Positions 1-8,393 of a DNA stretch of 64,000 nt are shown here, piece after piece. The DNA comes from Saccharopolyspora endophytica. GTDB lineage: Bacteria; Actinomycetota; Actinomycetes; Mycobacteriales; Pseudonocardiaceae. The notes beneath the pieces are model-generated. The model was not told the origin of the DNA. It ran no database searches and worked only from the letters and a program-made list of their open reading frames with translations. Every line of letters starts with the position of its first letter. The first letter of the stretch is position 1. The position numbers were made by a program, and so were the translations under genes. Where the stretch lies: assembly GCF_018070075.1 (NCBI RefSeq), contig NZ_JAGPXE010000007.1, positions 124,001-188,000 of the forward strand, given 5' to 3'.

Positions 1-2
1 CG

Positions 3-761
3 GACGCGACCACCGTCGTTAAAGCTGTCACCGTGATCATGGGCGTCGTCGTCGGCCTCACCTTCCTATTCGGCTTCGGCAACGTCCTCAACCTCGCGCT
101 CCGTCTTGACGTGTCCATCTGGGTGGCTCCACTCGTCGCACCTGCTGTCGATCTCTCGATCCTCGGGCTTCTACTCGGCAGTCGGCACTTGGCCCTGGCG
201 GGCGCGACGCGAGCGCAACTGCGGCCAGCCCGCCGACTGCTGATCTTCGCCAGCGTGGTGACCCTGGCATTGAACGTGGCTGATCCGCTCGTAGCCGGCG
301 AGTATGGCAAGGCTGCGTTCGACGCCGTAGGCCCGTTGCTGCTGATCGGCTGGGCGGAGGTCGGCCCGGATCTGCTGAGGGCGCTGACCACTGCAAGCCA
401 GCCGGCCGAAGAAGCACCCGACGATGTGAAACTGGTGCAGGCGCCGGTCGCCGACGAGCCGACTGCTACCAGCCAGGCGGCTCCGGAATCGGCCAGGGAC
501 GAGACGAAGCCCGCCGATGCTTCGGCGGGCAAACAGAACAGTCGGCCAGCGTCCAGGATGGTTGATGACGATCTGCTTGAGCGGGCGAGGGAGGAGGACG
601 CGCGCCACTGGGATGCGCATCGGCGACCGATCTCCGCGGACACGCTTCGGAAGAAGCTCCGTATCGGCGCCGCCCGCTCCAGGTTGCTCGTGGAGATCAT
701 CCGAGCCGATTCGCAAGGACGGTCAGCTCAAGATGAGGTGCTCGCCAAGGCGGAAGTGTGA
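3..761 (+). CDS. DUF2637/Spd-like membrane protein, 5' end beyond window
   Basis: The frame is open from the window edge. A GTG at 33 is the first visible start, but codons before it already read as protein, so the true start probably lies upstream. Residues 1 to about 130 hold four hydrophobic segments with the pattern of DUF2637 (SpdB2-like) proteins of actinomycete plasmids and integrative conjugative elements. A charged linker follows, then a C-terminal helix-turn-helix-like stretch (around LLERAREEDARHWDAHRRP, then SADTLRKKLRIG). Family members are linked to intramycelial plasmid spread, but this role is inferred here, not shown. No replication, transfer or integrase gene lies beside it in the window. 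Confidence 0.6.
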   Translation, partial: DATTVVKAVTVIMGVVVGLTFLFGFGNVLNLALRLDVSIWVAPLVAPAVDLSILGLLLGSRHLALAGATRAQLRPARRLLIFASVVTLALNVADPLVAGEYGKAAFDAVGPLLLIGWAEVGPDLLRALTTASQPAEEAPDDVKLVQAPVADEPTATSQAAPESARDETKPADASAGKQNSRPASRMVDDDLLERAREEDARHWDAHRRPISADTLRKKLRIGAARSRLLVEIIRADSQGRSAQDEVLAKAEV

Positions 762-838
762 CGGCGGATGGCGGGCCGCCTCGCAGCACTCTGGTTGCAT
801 CTCTTCGTGATTGCTGGGGACTCGTGTCGAGCACGCAA

Positions 839-2782
839 TCATTCGGCGTCGTCAGTAGTGGAGGAGTTGAGGGGCTCGACGGCCGCTGGGCCAGGGTGGG
901 CGACAGTGCTGATCGTGGGATTTTCGTATGTGAAATCCAACTGATCGTATTCGCGGCGATAGTCGCTAGGAAGCTCGTTGTCGCCGATGATTACCTGAAG
1001 TCGATCTTGCGCTGCATCAACTTGAGTCACTATGCGGCGGTAGAGAGCTGCTGCTAGGTCGTCGCTGTTGTTGAGCGACGTGCGAGGACTGTCGATCAGG
1101 AGAAATGCCGGGTAGGCAGTGTCTCGGCGACGTAGTGCGACCGACATCAATGTCAGCCAGTACGCCAACTGCGTCGCAGTGCGGACGCCGCCAGCGGGGC
1201 TGAACTTCGTGTAGATCTCATCGTTGAGCATCGGCAGGTAGCTCGTGCGATTAATTGTTGCGCGCTCAACGCTAGGAACCCCAATGGCAGCCATCGTTTC
1301 TGCGAATTCAGCGTCCAGCTCGTCAAGTATCTCAGTCTTGCGTTCTGCCAACTGTCGCTCAGCCAGTTCCAGGGCTGTACGTAGCCGTTGCACTTCGTTC
1401 CTGAGCTGGTCGGCGGCAAGTTTCAGGTCGTCGGCACGGTCCCATTGGAAGAGCACACGATCAAGAGCCTCTTGCTGGCTACGGGCTTCGGCTAGTTTTT
1501 GGGACGCGTCACTGTAAGCCTGGAGCTGGGGCGTGATCCGGTCACGAGTTCGCTCATCTAGCTTTGCACTGAGCTGGTCCACGAGCGCATGGCGGTGCTC
1601 CGCCGCTCGCTGCGCCTCGACGAGCTGCTCCGCACTGCCCGTAAGTTGCTCTTCCAGTTCGGCGAGTTGATCGTTTAGTTGGCGCTGCTCATAGCTTTCC
1701 TCAGCAGCCGAAGTCCGGTCTGCCGGAACTGGGTCGGGTTGCAGGCAAAGCCGACAGTGGTCAGTCGGTACATCCCGATGGTGAACGTCTTGCATACAGC
1801 GAGGACAGACCATGAACTCGAAGTCGGCAAGACGTTCACCGGCGTCATGCAGTCGTCGTAGTCGGTCAAGGTCTTGCATGACCCGGCGGCGCTCTGTGCC
1901 GTAGTCGACTTGCTGCTGTGCAAGAACGATTGCGGTCTGGCGGGCTGTCGCCAGGCTGCGCTCGGCCTCGCCGAGTAGGTCGCGAAGAGTCTGGGTTTCG
2001 CGGTCGACAACTGGGTCAACGGCTTGCCGAAGAGTGTCAAGCTCAGCTGCAGCCGCGGCCTCCGCCTCGGCGGCCTGCGCGTGTGCGGCGACCGCTTCAT
2101 CCCGGCTTGCCGTGTTGCTGTCATGCAAGAACTGGAGCACAACCTCATGGTCATGGACTGCTGTGTCCAGCTCACCGTTGCGCACGGCAAGATCAGAACG
2201 AGTCTGGAGAATGTCAGAGTCTGTCAGCCCGAACAGCAGCTCGAAGACAGTTTTCCTCTTCGGCTCCCGGTAAGGGGACTGACTAGATGCGATGTCCCGA
2301 TTTATCTCGGCTTGGCGGACATACATGAACATGAAAATGTCCGCGAACGTGATGCGATTTCCAGCTTTGGTAGTGTTTGCAGTTCGTGCGGCAGCCCGCA
2401 TTTCGGTGGGCAGGCCAAGTGCGCCGAGCAGCAACGTGTTCAGCGATGGTTCGCGATCCTTGACGAAATGATCCGGCAATCGCTCTCGGGCGATGCGGTC
2501 GACCACGCGAATAGTGTTCTTCTTCGTGGGATCGAGGCTGCGTGTGAGCGTCAAGCGCTCATCGCCCAGCGTGAGCTGGACCGTGACATCCCGAACGTTG
2601 TTGACAGCGACAGGAGCTAGCTCGCCGTTACCGCCAATCCCGTACTTGATCAGTTCGAAGAGCGTGCTCTTGCCGACGCCGACCGGTCCAGCGAGCACTG
2701 TAAGAGCCAAGGGGAACTGATAGGTCACCGTTCCCTCGGTGGTGTCCAGGGAAACGGCGTCGAGCCGGAATCGTGTTGTCAT
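839..2782 (-). CDS. SMC/Rad50-like ABC ATPase of an ABC-3C-type defence operon
   Basis: 647 aa. Walker A is GPVGVGKST at residues 32-40 and Walker B is FLLIDSPRTS near 560-569. Between them lie two coiled-coil stretches (about 190-320 and 355-495). They flank a four-cysteine cluster, CPRC at 326-329 and CRLC at 343-346, placed like the zinc hook of Rad50-type ATPases. ATG at 2782 is chosen because it overlaps the stop of the upstream gene as ATGA; 37 in-frame codons further upstream look non-coding. It is the last gene of a three-gene coupled operon (nuclease, middle component, ATPase), the arrangement described for ABC three-component conflict systems. In those systems the ATPase is thought to sense invading nucleic acid and license the effector; here that is inference. 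Confidence 0.85.
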   Translation of the reverse strand: MTTRFRLDAVSLDTTEGTVTYQFPLALTVLAGPVGVGKSTLFELIKYGIGGNGELAPVAVNNVRDVTVQLTLGDERLTLTRSLDPTKKNTIRVVDRIARERLPDHFVKDREPSLNTLLLGALGLPTEMRAAARTANTTKAGNRITFADIFMFMYVRQAEINRDIASSQSPYREPKRKTVFELLFGLTDSDILQTRSDLAVRNGELDTAVHDHEVVLQFLHDSNTASRDEAVAAHAQAAEAEAAAAAELDTLRQAVDPVVDRETQTLRDLLGEAERSLATARQTAIVLAQQQVDYGTERRRVMQDLDRLRRLHDAGERLADFEFMVCPRCMQDVHHRDVPTDHCRLCLQPDPVPADRTSAAEESYEQRQLNDQLAELEEQLTGSAEQLVEAQRAAEHRHALVDQLSAKLDERTRDRITPQLQAYSDASQKLAEARSQQEALDRVLFQWDRADDLKLAADQLRNEVQRLRTALELAERQLAERKTEILDELDAEFAETMAAIGVPSVERATINRTSYLPMLNDEIYTKFSPAGGVRTATQLAYWLTLMSVALRRRDTAYPAFLLIDSPRTSLNNSDDLAAALYRRIVTQVDAAQDRLQVIIGDNELPSDYRREYDQLDFTYENPTISTVAHPGPAAVEPLNSSTTDDAE

Positions 2783-3345
2783 CGAATGACCTGCCGTTGG
2801 GGACGGTCCATCACTTCTGGCAGGTGACGGTAGATGAGGTCTTTCAATGCGGCGCCGGTGAGACCGCCGGTTGCCTGCGCGACGGCATGGCAACGGTCAT
2901 TGATCTCTTGCCATGGCTCTGTTTGAGCCATGCTTTCGGCGAGCTTGCGACCGGTGGGCGTTGGCGTGAGGGCGACGCTGCCTTGTCTGCCTGTGACATA
3001 GCGAAGTAGGCCACGTCCGACCAGAGCGCCGATAACTGGGTAGTAGCGGTCGTCCCAGGGGCCGTACTTGTACCGAGTCATCGGTGCCTCGACATCGGTT
3101 GCGTCGACGTCCTGCGGGATGTGCAACCGCTCGTCCTCGGCATTCAGGTTGTCCAGGACTCGCGGTGCGAGCGCTGGGTAGCGTACGAGGAAATCCAGCT
3201 TCGCGAGCTTGGTGAGGCCATCGAGTTTGCGGGCGTGTCCTTGGCTTCCAGCGACGGCTGTCACCAGAAGGAGGACTCGCATCTGGTGGTATGCGAGATC
3301 GTCTCGCAGTGCTTCAAGGACTCCGGCGTGGCTTGGCGATGTCAT
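2779..3345 (-). CDS. ABC-3C-type middle component
   Basis: 188 aa, soluble, with no membrane segment. Length, position between a nuclease and an SMC-like ATPase, and the pattern of an N-terminal helical half followed by a winged-helix-like half (residues 85-150, with YKYGPWDDRYY and a RGLLRYVTGRQGSVALTPT wing) fit the small middle-component proteins of ABC three-component systems. These are thought to couple ATPase to effector. It overlaps both neighbours by ATGA, so the three proteins are probably made in fixed ratio. I assign it mainly by context and general fold pattern. Without a profile search the exact subfamily is open. Confidence 0.7.
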   Translation of the reverse strand: MTSPSHAGVLEALRDDLAYHQMRVLLLVTAVAGSQGHARKLDGLTKLAKLDFLVRYPALAPRVLDNLNAEDERLHIPQDVDATDVEAPMTRYKYGPWDDRYYPVIGALVGRGLLRYVTGRQGSVALTPTPTGRKLAESMAQTEPWQEINDRCHAVAQATGGLTGAALKDLIYRHLPEVMDRPQRQVIR

Positions 3346-4766
3346 GGTTTCGCCGTCCGTTCGGCGCGTAGACGCGCGATCTCACCTTTTACGTCAAACC
3401 GAGGGCTGAACCAGACTTCACATCTGGCGGCTAGCTCGCAGATGCCTCCGAGGGCGAGTTCATTATCCAAGCCGTCGAGCGAGCCTGTTTCACGCAGGCG
3501 GTCAAGGTGGCTGGCCAGCGCGATCCAGAAAGGCGAACCCCAAGTCCCGGTGGCCGTTCTGACTTCCGAGGTAGCTTCGTCGGCGACTCGCAGGAACGTG
3601 CGCTCCATCGCGTAACGGTCCGCGGCGCTGCCCGGCACGCCATCACCTCGCTCTCGCCAGTAGCGCTTGAAATCCGATCGCAGTCGTTCAGCCCGCGAGA
3701 TGCTTGTATCGGCGCACCCGCCCCTGGCCATCTTGATGCTGAGCTTGCTCAGCTGAGCGGGCACGGCGAGCGGCATGTACCCCAACGGGTTGGCCAGCGC
3801 GGTTCGTATGGCGATGGCGATGTCGTGCACATCGATCGTGCGTGGGAGTAGAGCGCGTCGCACTTCGAACGCAGACGTCGCGCCACCCGAAGATGAGGAC
3901 GTCACAAGTACGAGCGGAAGCGCACCGTCCGGAACTGGCCCCTGAGCGCGCATACGCACTCGGAAGAGTTGCAAGACCGCTTCCCAGACCGCCGAGGCCG
4001 GCACATCCCGCCGATCCAGTTTGTCCAGAATGGGCTGCATATACATGCTCGGCGCCGCATGTTCGGTCACCTCGCGGTGCGGCCGGCGGTCATCTATGAA
4101 CAGCACGGCAAGGAACGAGCAGACTTTCTGGCCATGGGCATCGCTGACCACGCACGTCTTCGCGGTGGCCTCGGCAGGAGCCTGCCATTCCTTGGGCAAA
4201 CCATCGCGATAGAGAAGCAGCTCCTTTGCAAAGCCCATCGCGACTTCGTTCACCAACGTCACCGTCGGCGCATCCAGTTCACACCCAGTGGCCTGATCGC
4301 GCAGCAACGCGGTTACCTTGGCGAGCTTGCGCGGATCTCCCGGTGCAAGCGCTGCGCAGGTCACCAGCCGGACGTTCGGCTTCTCGTCAAGCGCGAGCCA
4401 GCGGCCGAACAGATGGGCCAGGCCACCTTTGTCAACAAGCTGCTTGATTGTCGTCCACGCCCCAGACGATGGCTCGCGGTGCTTCGCCGACACCAACTCT
4501 GCATCAGGAGCGTTGAGAACCGTCCAGTCCTCGTGGTGCTCGCAGATGATGCGACCATCCGCATCTGCCGGCAGGTGGCCATCACCGTCGAGAGCGTCGG
4601 CGAACAACCGCAAGCCGTCAGCAGTAGCCATGGCCGCCTGCCAGTCGTACAGATCAGCTGTTCGCGCCCCAGCGTCATCACCTGCGGGTACGGCCACAAC
4701 AACCTCTGCAGCCGTATCCATCTTCCTCCCCGCTACGACGAGTGACCACCGCAAGCCAACAGTCAT
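3342..4766 (-). CDS. DUF4297-like dsDNA nuclease effector of the ABC-3C-type operon
   Basis: 474 aa. The N-terminal domain carries the pattern of DUF4297/Cap4-type restriction-endonuclease-fold effectors: YDWQ at residues 40-43, ICEHHEDWTV at 74-83 and ELVSAKHRE at 90-98. The candidate acidic residues E76 and D80 and lysine K95 form an E...D...(E)xK-like set. The rest (about 200-474) is helical and unassigned, probably a partner-binding region. ATG at 4766 is chosen because earlier codons are low-quality. It is first gene of the operon and overlaps the next by ATGA. The family cuts DNA in anti-phage systems such as CBASS and ABC-3C; activity here is inferred from the preserved motifs. Confidence 0.75.
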   Translation of the reverse strand: MTVGLRWSLVVAGRKMDTAAEVVVAVPAGDDAGARTADLYDWQAAMATADGLRLFADALDGDGHLPADADGRIICEHHEDWTVLNAPDAELVSAKHREPSSGAWTTIKQLVDKGGLAHLFGRWLALDEKPNVRLVTCAALAPGDPRKLAKVTALLRDQATGCELDAPTVTLVNEVAMGFAKELLLYRDGLPKEWQAPAEATAKTCVVSDAHGQKVCSFLAVLFIDDRRPHREVTEHAAPSMYMQPILDKLDRRDVPASAVWEAVLQLFRVRMRAQGPVPDGALPLVLVTSSSSGGATSAFEVRRALLPRTIDVHDIAIAIRTALANPLGYMPLAVPAQLSKLSIKMARGGCADTSISRAERLRSDFKRYWRERGDGVPGSAADRYAMERTFLRVADEATSEVRTATGTWGSPFWIALASHLDRLRETGSLDGLDNELALGGICELAARCEVWFSPRFDVKGEIARLRAERTAKP

Positions 4767-4979
4767 ATCGTCGTCGCCGCAAGATCTGTAACAGCCTCGC
4801 GCCGAGTTCGAGTAACGATCTAGGCAAGGAGCGCTACCCGGCGTTCGTTTCACATCTCCGCAGCGCCTCTAGCGGTCGGTCGTTGACCGGAAGATCGAGC
4901 GCGCCTCGACGATCATGAGGCGTTGGCGCGTTCGGTTCAGCCATACGAAGTTGCCAACCGGCAAATCGGCCTCCGGCGA

Positions 4980-5606
4980 TCACCCAACGCCGTCCGCGTG
5001 GACGGCGAGACGTCCGATGCCAGGAAAGAAACGGCCTACCCGTGAGGCGTAGCCGCGGTAGACCTGGCCGTGGGTCCGCAGCAGGTAGGGCTCCTCTACC
5101 GCCCGGACCTGGATCTCGATCGCCGCCAGGAGCGCGACCAGTCCGGCCAGCGCGATTGGATTCGGTGCCAGCAGGGTGAGTCCCATCCCGGCGGTGATCA
5201 TTGTGGAGAATATCGGGTTTCGAACGAGGGCGAACGCGTCCGCGGTGACCAGTTCGGTTGTTTCCCGCTGGTCGACGCCGATTCGCCAGGAGCTGCCCAT
5301 CGTTTGCTGCGCCATCAGCGTGCCGACAATGCCAGCCAACGCAACGATCAGCCCGGCGACGTGTACCGCGGTCGTGTCGAGGACAGTCAGCGCGTCGATG
5401 ACGCTTCCCAGTTGCAGCACGGGCGCGGCGAGGCCGAGCACGAGCGCCACGACGAACAGAACGCCACCCCACCATTCCACCGATCCTGGCCGGCCGCTCA
5501 CGCCGTGGAAACCGGTGGATCCGGTGCGTCGGTACTGGAGCACGCTCCGCAGACCGAACGCGGTGAGGAGGAAGGTCAGGTAGAGCGCGAGGGCGACCGT
5601 GGCCAT
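4980..5606 (-). CDS. Isoprenylcysteine/phospholipid methyltransferase family membrane protein
   Basis: 208 aa integral membrane protein with about five hydrophobic segments. The C-terminal half shows the ICMT/PEMT pattern: an ALVRNP segment near residue 127, then VEEPYL and the HGQVYRGYASRVGRFFPGIG ending, where SAM and lipid substrate bind. ATG at 5606 has AGGAG eight bases upstream. It is divergent from cmtR and shares a 75-bp intergenic region with it, so it may belong to the same metal response. The methylated substrate cannot be read from sequence. About 210 bases separate it from the nuclease gene at 4766; I see no gene there. Confidence 0.8.
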   Translation of the reverse strand: MATVALALYLTFLLTAFGLRSVLQYRRTGSTGFHGVSGRPGSVEWWGGVLFVVALVLGLAAPVLQLGSVIDALTVLDTTAVHVAGLIVALAGIVGTLMAQQTMGSSWRIGVDQRETTELVTADAFALVRNPIFSTMITAGMGLTLLAPNPIALAGLVALLAAIEIQVRAVEEPYLLRTHGQVYRGYASRVGRFFPGIGRLAVHADGVG

Positions 5607-5636
5607 GCCATGCTCCTGTCAGGATGGAGAGAACTG

Positions 5637-5670
5637 TTCAGCTCTTGCTGTTATATCAGCTTCAGCTGTA
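5637..5670. promoter_or_regulatory. Putative CmtR operator between divergent genes
   Basis: A rather AT-rich intergenic stretch contains three copies of TCAGCT (5638-5643, 5656-5661, 5662-5667) around TTATA, between the ICMT-family gene and cmtR. ArsR-family repressors usually bind such repeated or dyadic sites next to their own start. The assignment rests on position only. Confidence 0.4.
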
Positions 5671-5681
5671 CTGTTCCGGGC

Positions 5682-6077
5682 ATGCTGACGTGTGAGACGC
5701 GGGAGTCGGCCCTGGCGCGCCTCGGGCGTGCATTGGCCGACCCGACCCGTTGCCGGATCCTGGTGGCGCTATTGGACGGGGTGAGCTACCCCGGCCAGCT
5801 CGCGACCCACCTCGGGCTGACCCGCTCCAACGTGTCCAACCATCTGTCCTGTCTGCGCGGCTGCGGACTCGTCGTGGCCACCTACGAGGGACGTCAGGTC
5901 CATTACGCTCTGGCCGACGCGCACCTGGCTCGTGCCCTGAGCGAGCTGGTCAAGGTCGTGCTCGCTGTGGATACCGACCAGCCGTGCGTCGACGACGACA
6001 AGGACGAGCCGGCCACTGCCGGTCCTGGTACCCCTGCCGCGGCGGAGACAACCACGGTGGCGGTGAACAGTCGATGA
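5682..6077 (+). CDS. cmtR: Cd(II)/Pb(II)-sensing ArsR-family repressor CmtR
   Basis: 131 aa. The sequence follows mycobacterial CmtR almost residue for residue through the winged helix. Cys4 is present, and the metal ligands Cys57 and Cys61 in SNHLSCLRGC and Cys102 in TDQPCV are all in place. CmtR represses a metal exporter until cadmium or lead occupies these thiolates. ATG at 5682 is the start that gives the canonical MLTCETRES N terminus. The stop overlaps the downstream CDF exporter gene as ATGA, so sensor and pump form one operon. Confidence 0.95.
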   Translation: MLTCETRESALARLGRALADPTRCRILVALLDGVSYPGQLATHLGLTRSNVSNHLSCLRGCGLVVATYEGRQVHYALADAHLARALSELVKVVLAVDTDQPCVDDDKDEPATAGPGTPAAAETTTVAVNSR

Positions 6078-6781
6078 GCGAGGACACCAACCGCCGGCTC
6101 GACCTGCCCTTAACCACGACAGCCCCAGAGCAAGACGGCTGCAGCAACGGATGTTGCGCCCCTGCCCTCACTCCGACGCCGGTCGATGCGGACCGCCGCA
6201 CGGTGCTGTCGCGGCGAGTGCGGTTGCTAGTCGCCGCGACGATCACCTATAACGTCATCGAGGCCATCGTCGCCATCACGGCCGGCACGATCGCCTCATC
6301 GACCGCGTTGATCGGGTTTGGCCTCGATTCGGTCATCGAAGTCGCCTCAGCCGCCGCCGTGGCGTGGCAGTTCTCCAGCAAGGACCCTGAAGCCCGCGAG
6401 CGCGCCGCGCTGAAGGTGATCGCGGTGTCCTTCTTCGCCCTGGCCGCCTACGTCACCGTCGAGTCCATTCGCTCCCTGCTCGGCGCGGAGGATGCCGAGC
6501 ACTCCACCGTCGGCATCGTGCTGGCCGCTGTGTCACTGCTGGTCATGCCGTTCCTCTCGTACGCGCAGCGCCGCACTGGCCGCGAGTTGGGCTCGGCCAG
6601 CGCAGTCGCGGACTCCAAGCAGACCCTGCTGTGCACCTACCTATCCGGTGTCCTGCTGGTCGGACTGCTGCTCAACTCGCTGTTCGGCTGGTCCTGGGCC
6701 GACCCGATCGTCGCCCTGGTCATCGCCGCCGTCGCGGTCAAGGAAGGCCGCGAAGCCTGGCGAGGCGAGCACTGCTGCTGA
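6074..6781 (+). CDS. Cation diffusion facilitator-like heavy-metal exporter
   Basis: 235 aa. Five to six membrane segments follow an N-terminal cysteine-rich tail (DGCSNGCC, residues about 20-27) that could hand metal to the pore; the C terminus ends in HCC. The segment ALIGFGLDSVIEVAS resembles the metal-site helix of CDF proteins. The cytoplasmic C-terminal domain of larger CDFs is missing, as in the short actinobacterial type. It is translationally coupled to cmtR, so Cd, Pb or Zn efflux is the likely job. About 200 bases follow before the convergent ACR3-like gene; apart from a weak hairpin at 6860-6873, I see nothing there. Confidence 0.85.
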   Translation: MSEDTNRRLDLPLTTTAPEQDGCSNGCCAPALTPTPVDADRRTVLSRRVRLLVAATITYNVIEAIVAITAGTIASSTALIGFGLDSVIEVASAAAVAWQFSSKDPEARERAALKVIAVSFFALAAYVTVESIRSLLGAEDAEHSTVGIVLAAVSLLVMPFLSYAQRRTGRELGSASAVADSKQTLLCTYLSGVLLVGLLLNSLFGWSWADPIVALVIAAVAVKEGREAWRGEHCC

Positions 6782-6981
6782 CTTCCGTAGGTGGGTCGCC
6801 GTTCCGATGGCCCTCCCGCCGAGGTGATCGGCGTCGAATCCGTAGCTCTCGTCAGCTGTCCCCGCCTGCGGGGATGCATGGCGAGTCAATGCGCCCCTCT
6901 CCGCGCCGCCCCGAGCAGGACATCAATTCCCGGCAGGTCCGGCTGTCAGACCATGCTGAGTTCAAGCCGCGTCGGTGGACT

Positions 6982-7974
6982 CTAATTTGTCTCCTGTGCA
7001 CTGCTGGTGCGGAGCAGACGTGGGACGACGCGGACGTAGATGACCATCCCGACGATCTCGACGAGGGTTTGGGTGACGATGACCACGGCGGCGACGGTGA
7101 GCGTGTCGGGCAAGGCCAGGGCAAGAGGGAGCACGACGAGTGAGTTGCGGGTGGCTCCGGTGAACACGATCGCGCGTCCGTCGGAGTGGTCGAGCCGGAA
7201 CAGGCGGGCGACGGCGGCACCGAGGGCGGCCATGATGATTAGGAACGCGATGTAGAACGGGACGACACCGGCTACCGCGGGCAGGTCGTCGCCAAGTTTC
7301 GGTATCTGGGAGGCGACGACGATGAGCAGGGTCGCGACCATGAGCGGCACCATCAGCGCGTTCGCGGCGGTGGAGAAGGTCCTGCCGGCTTGTTGTCGGG
7401 CGGCCCAGGCTTGGGTGAGCCAGGCGAGAGTGAGCGGGATGACGATCAGGACGATGAATGCCTCGATGAACGGTCCGAATTCGACGATGTCGGCGAGGTC
7501 GGCGCCCATGAAGAGATACAGGAACACGGGCAGCAGCAGCATTTGCGCGAGCAGCAGCAGCGGGGTCGCTGCGAGGAGCCGGTCGCTGCTGCCGCCGGCC
7601 AGACCGCTGAACACGATGACGTAATCCACGCACGGGGTGAGCAGGACCAGCAGCACGCCGATCCGCACCGCCTGGTCGGCGGGCAACAGCCAGAACATGG
7701 CCGCGACCACCAAGGGCACGACCACGAAGTTCACCACGAGCACGGCGCCGAGGAACCGCCCGGCCCGCAGCGAGCGCGCCAGCTCTCGCGCGGGGACCTG
7801 CAGGAATGTCACATAGAGCAGAGCGCCGAGCACCGGGTTGATGGCGGCCTCGAACCACGGTCCGGCTGTCGGTGCGGCCAGCCCCACCACGACACCGGCG
7901 AGGATCGCGCCGATGTAGATCGAGACCTGGTGTTGCTCCATCCGTCCGGCCAGGTCACTTACGCCCTGCGCCAC
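6982..7974 (-). CDS. ACR3/BASS-type metalloid or anion permease
   Basis: 330 aa with about ten membrane segments. The fourth ends in LTPCVDYVIVF, which carries the conserved cysteine of ACR3-like arsenite carriers and the related bile-acid/sodium symporter superfamily. GTG at 7974 is chosen because AGGAGG lies eight bases upstream; an in-frame TTG at 7995 is the alternative. It is the last gene of the trx-merR-merT-like-permease run, 80 bases after its neighbour, so it is probably under MerR control. Substrate (arsenite, antimonite or another oxyanion) is not decided by sequence. Confidence 0.75.
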   Translation of the reverse strand: MAQGVSDLAGRMEQHQVSIYIGAILAGVVVGLAAPTAGPWFEAAINPVLGALLYVTFLQVPARELARSLRAGRFLGAVLVVNFVVVPLVVAAMFWLLPADQAVRIGVLLVLLTPCVDYVIVFSGLAGGSSDRLLAATPLLLLAQMLLLPVFLYLFMGADLADIVEFGPFIEAFIVLIVIPLTLAWLTQAWAARQQAGRTFSTAANALMVPLMVATLLIVVASQIPKLGDDLPAVAGVVPFYIAFLIIMAALGAAVARLFRLDHSDGRAIVFTGATRNSLVVLPLALALPDTLTVAAVVIVTQTLVEIVGMVIYVRVVPRLLRTSSAQETN

Positions 7975-8054
7975 CCTCACATCCTCCTCATGCAACGATC
8001 CGTGTGTCGCGTGTTACTGGTCGGCCATCCTGGCTGACGCGGTGACAATGCTCG

Positions 8055-8393
8055 TCACCGCGGTGGTGCCGACGAGCAGGAGCAGCCGCCGCCCTCGGAG
8101 CAGCCATGCTCCGCAGTAGCCCGTCGACGGCGGAGGCGGTGGTGGGCGCCCCAGAGCAGGCCCGCGACGGTGAACAGTGCTCCGGATACGACGAGCAGGC
8201 CGGTCGTCGCGGCGGCGACTCCGGCGGTGGTGAGCAGCCCGAGTGGGATCAGCAGCGGCAGGGCGCAGCACCCGGCGCACGCGATGACGGCCAGTAACGC
8301 CACGATCTTGCTCTTTCGCGGTGGACCCGACGTGGCCCCAGCCGCTTCCGGGACGGGCTGGACACCAGGTTCGATGGTGGGCGGGTGGCTCAT
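8055..8393 (-). CDS. Small MerT-like membrane protein with paired cysteines
   Basis: 112 aa with two membrane helices. The first contains CAGCC (residues about 39-43), recalling the vicinal cysteines of MerT/MerC mercury carriers. The C-terminal tail is another thiol cluster (CSEGGGCSCSS). It starts on the ATGA that ends merR. The cysteine pair in a membrane helix plus the partner genes suggest metal(loid) uptake or transfer, but it is shorter than MerT, so the name is only a likeness. Confidence 0.6.
   Translation of the reverse strand: MSHPPTIEPGVQPVPEAAGATSGPPRKSKIVALLAVIACAGCCALPLLIPLGLLTTAGVAAATTGLLVVSGALFTVAGLLWGAHHRLRRRRATAEHGCSEGGGCSCSSAPPR

Noticed and set aside
758..1057. 99-codon plus-strand frame after the DUF2637-like gene
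   Set aside because: It lies mostly antisense to the end of the ABC ATPase gene, with no ribosome-binding site or likeness.
6857..6876. GTCCCCGCCTGCGGGGATG looks like a type I-E CRISPR repeat
   Set aside because: Only one copy is present, with no spacers, no second repeat and no cas gene; it is better read as a weak hairpin between convergent genes.
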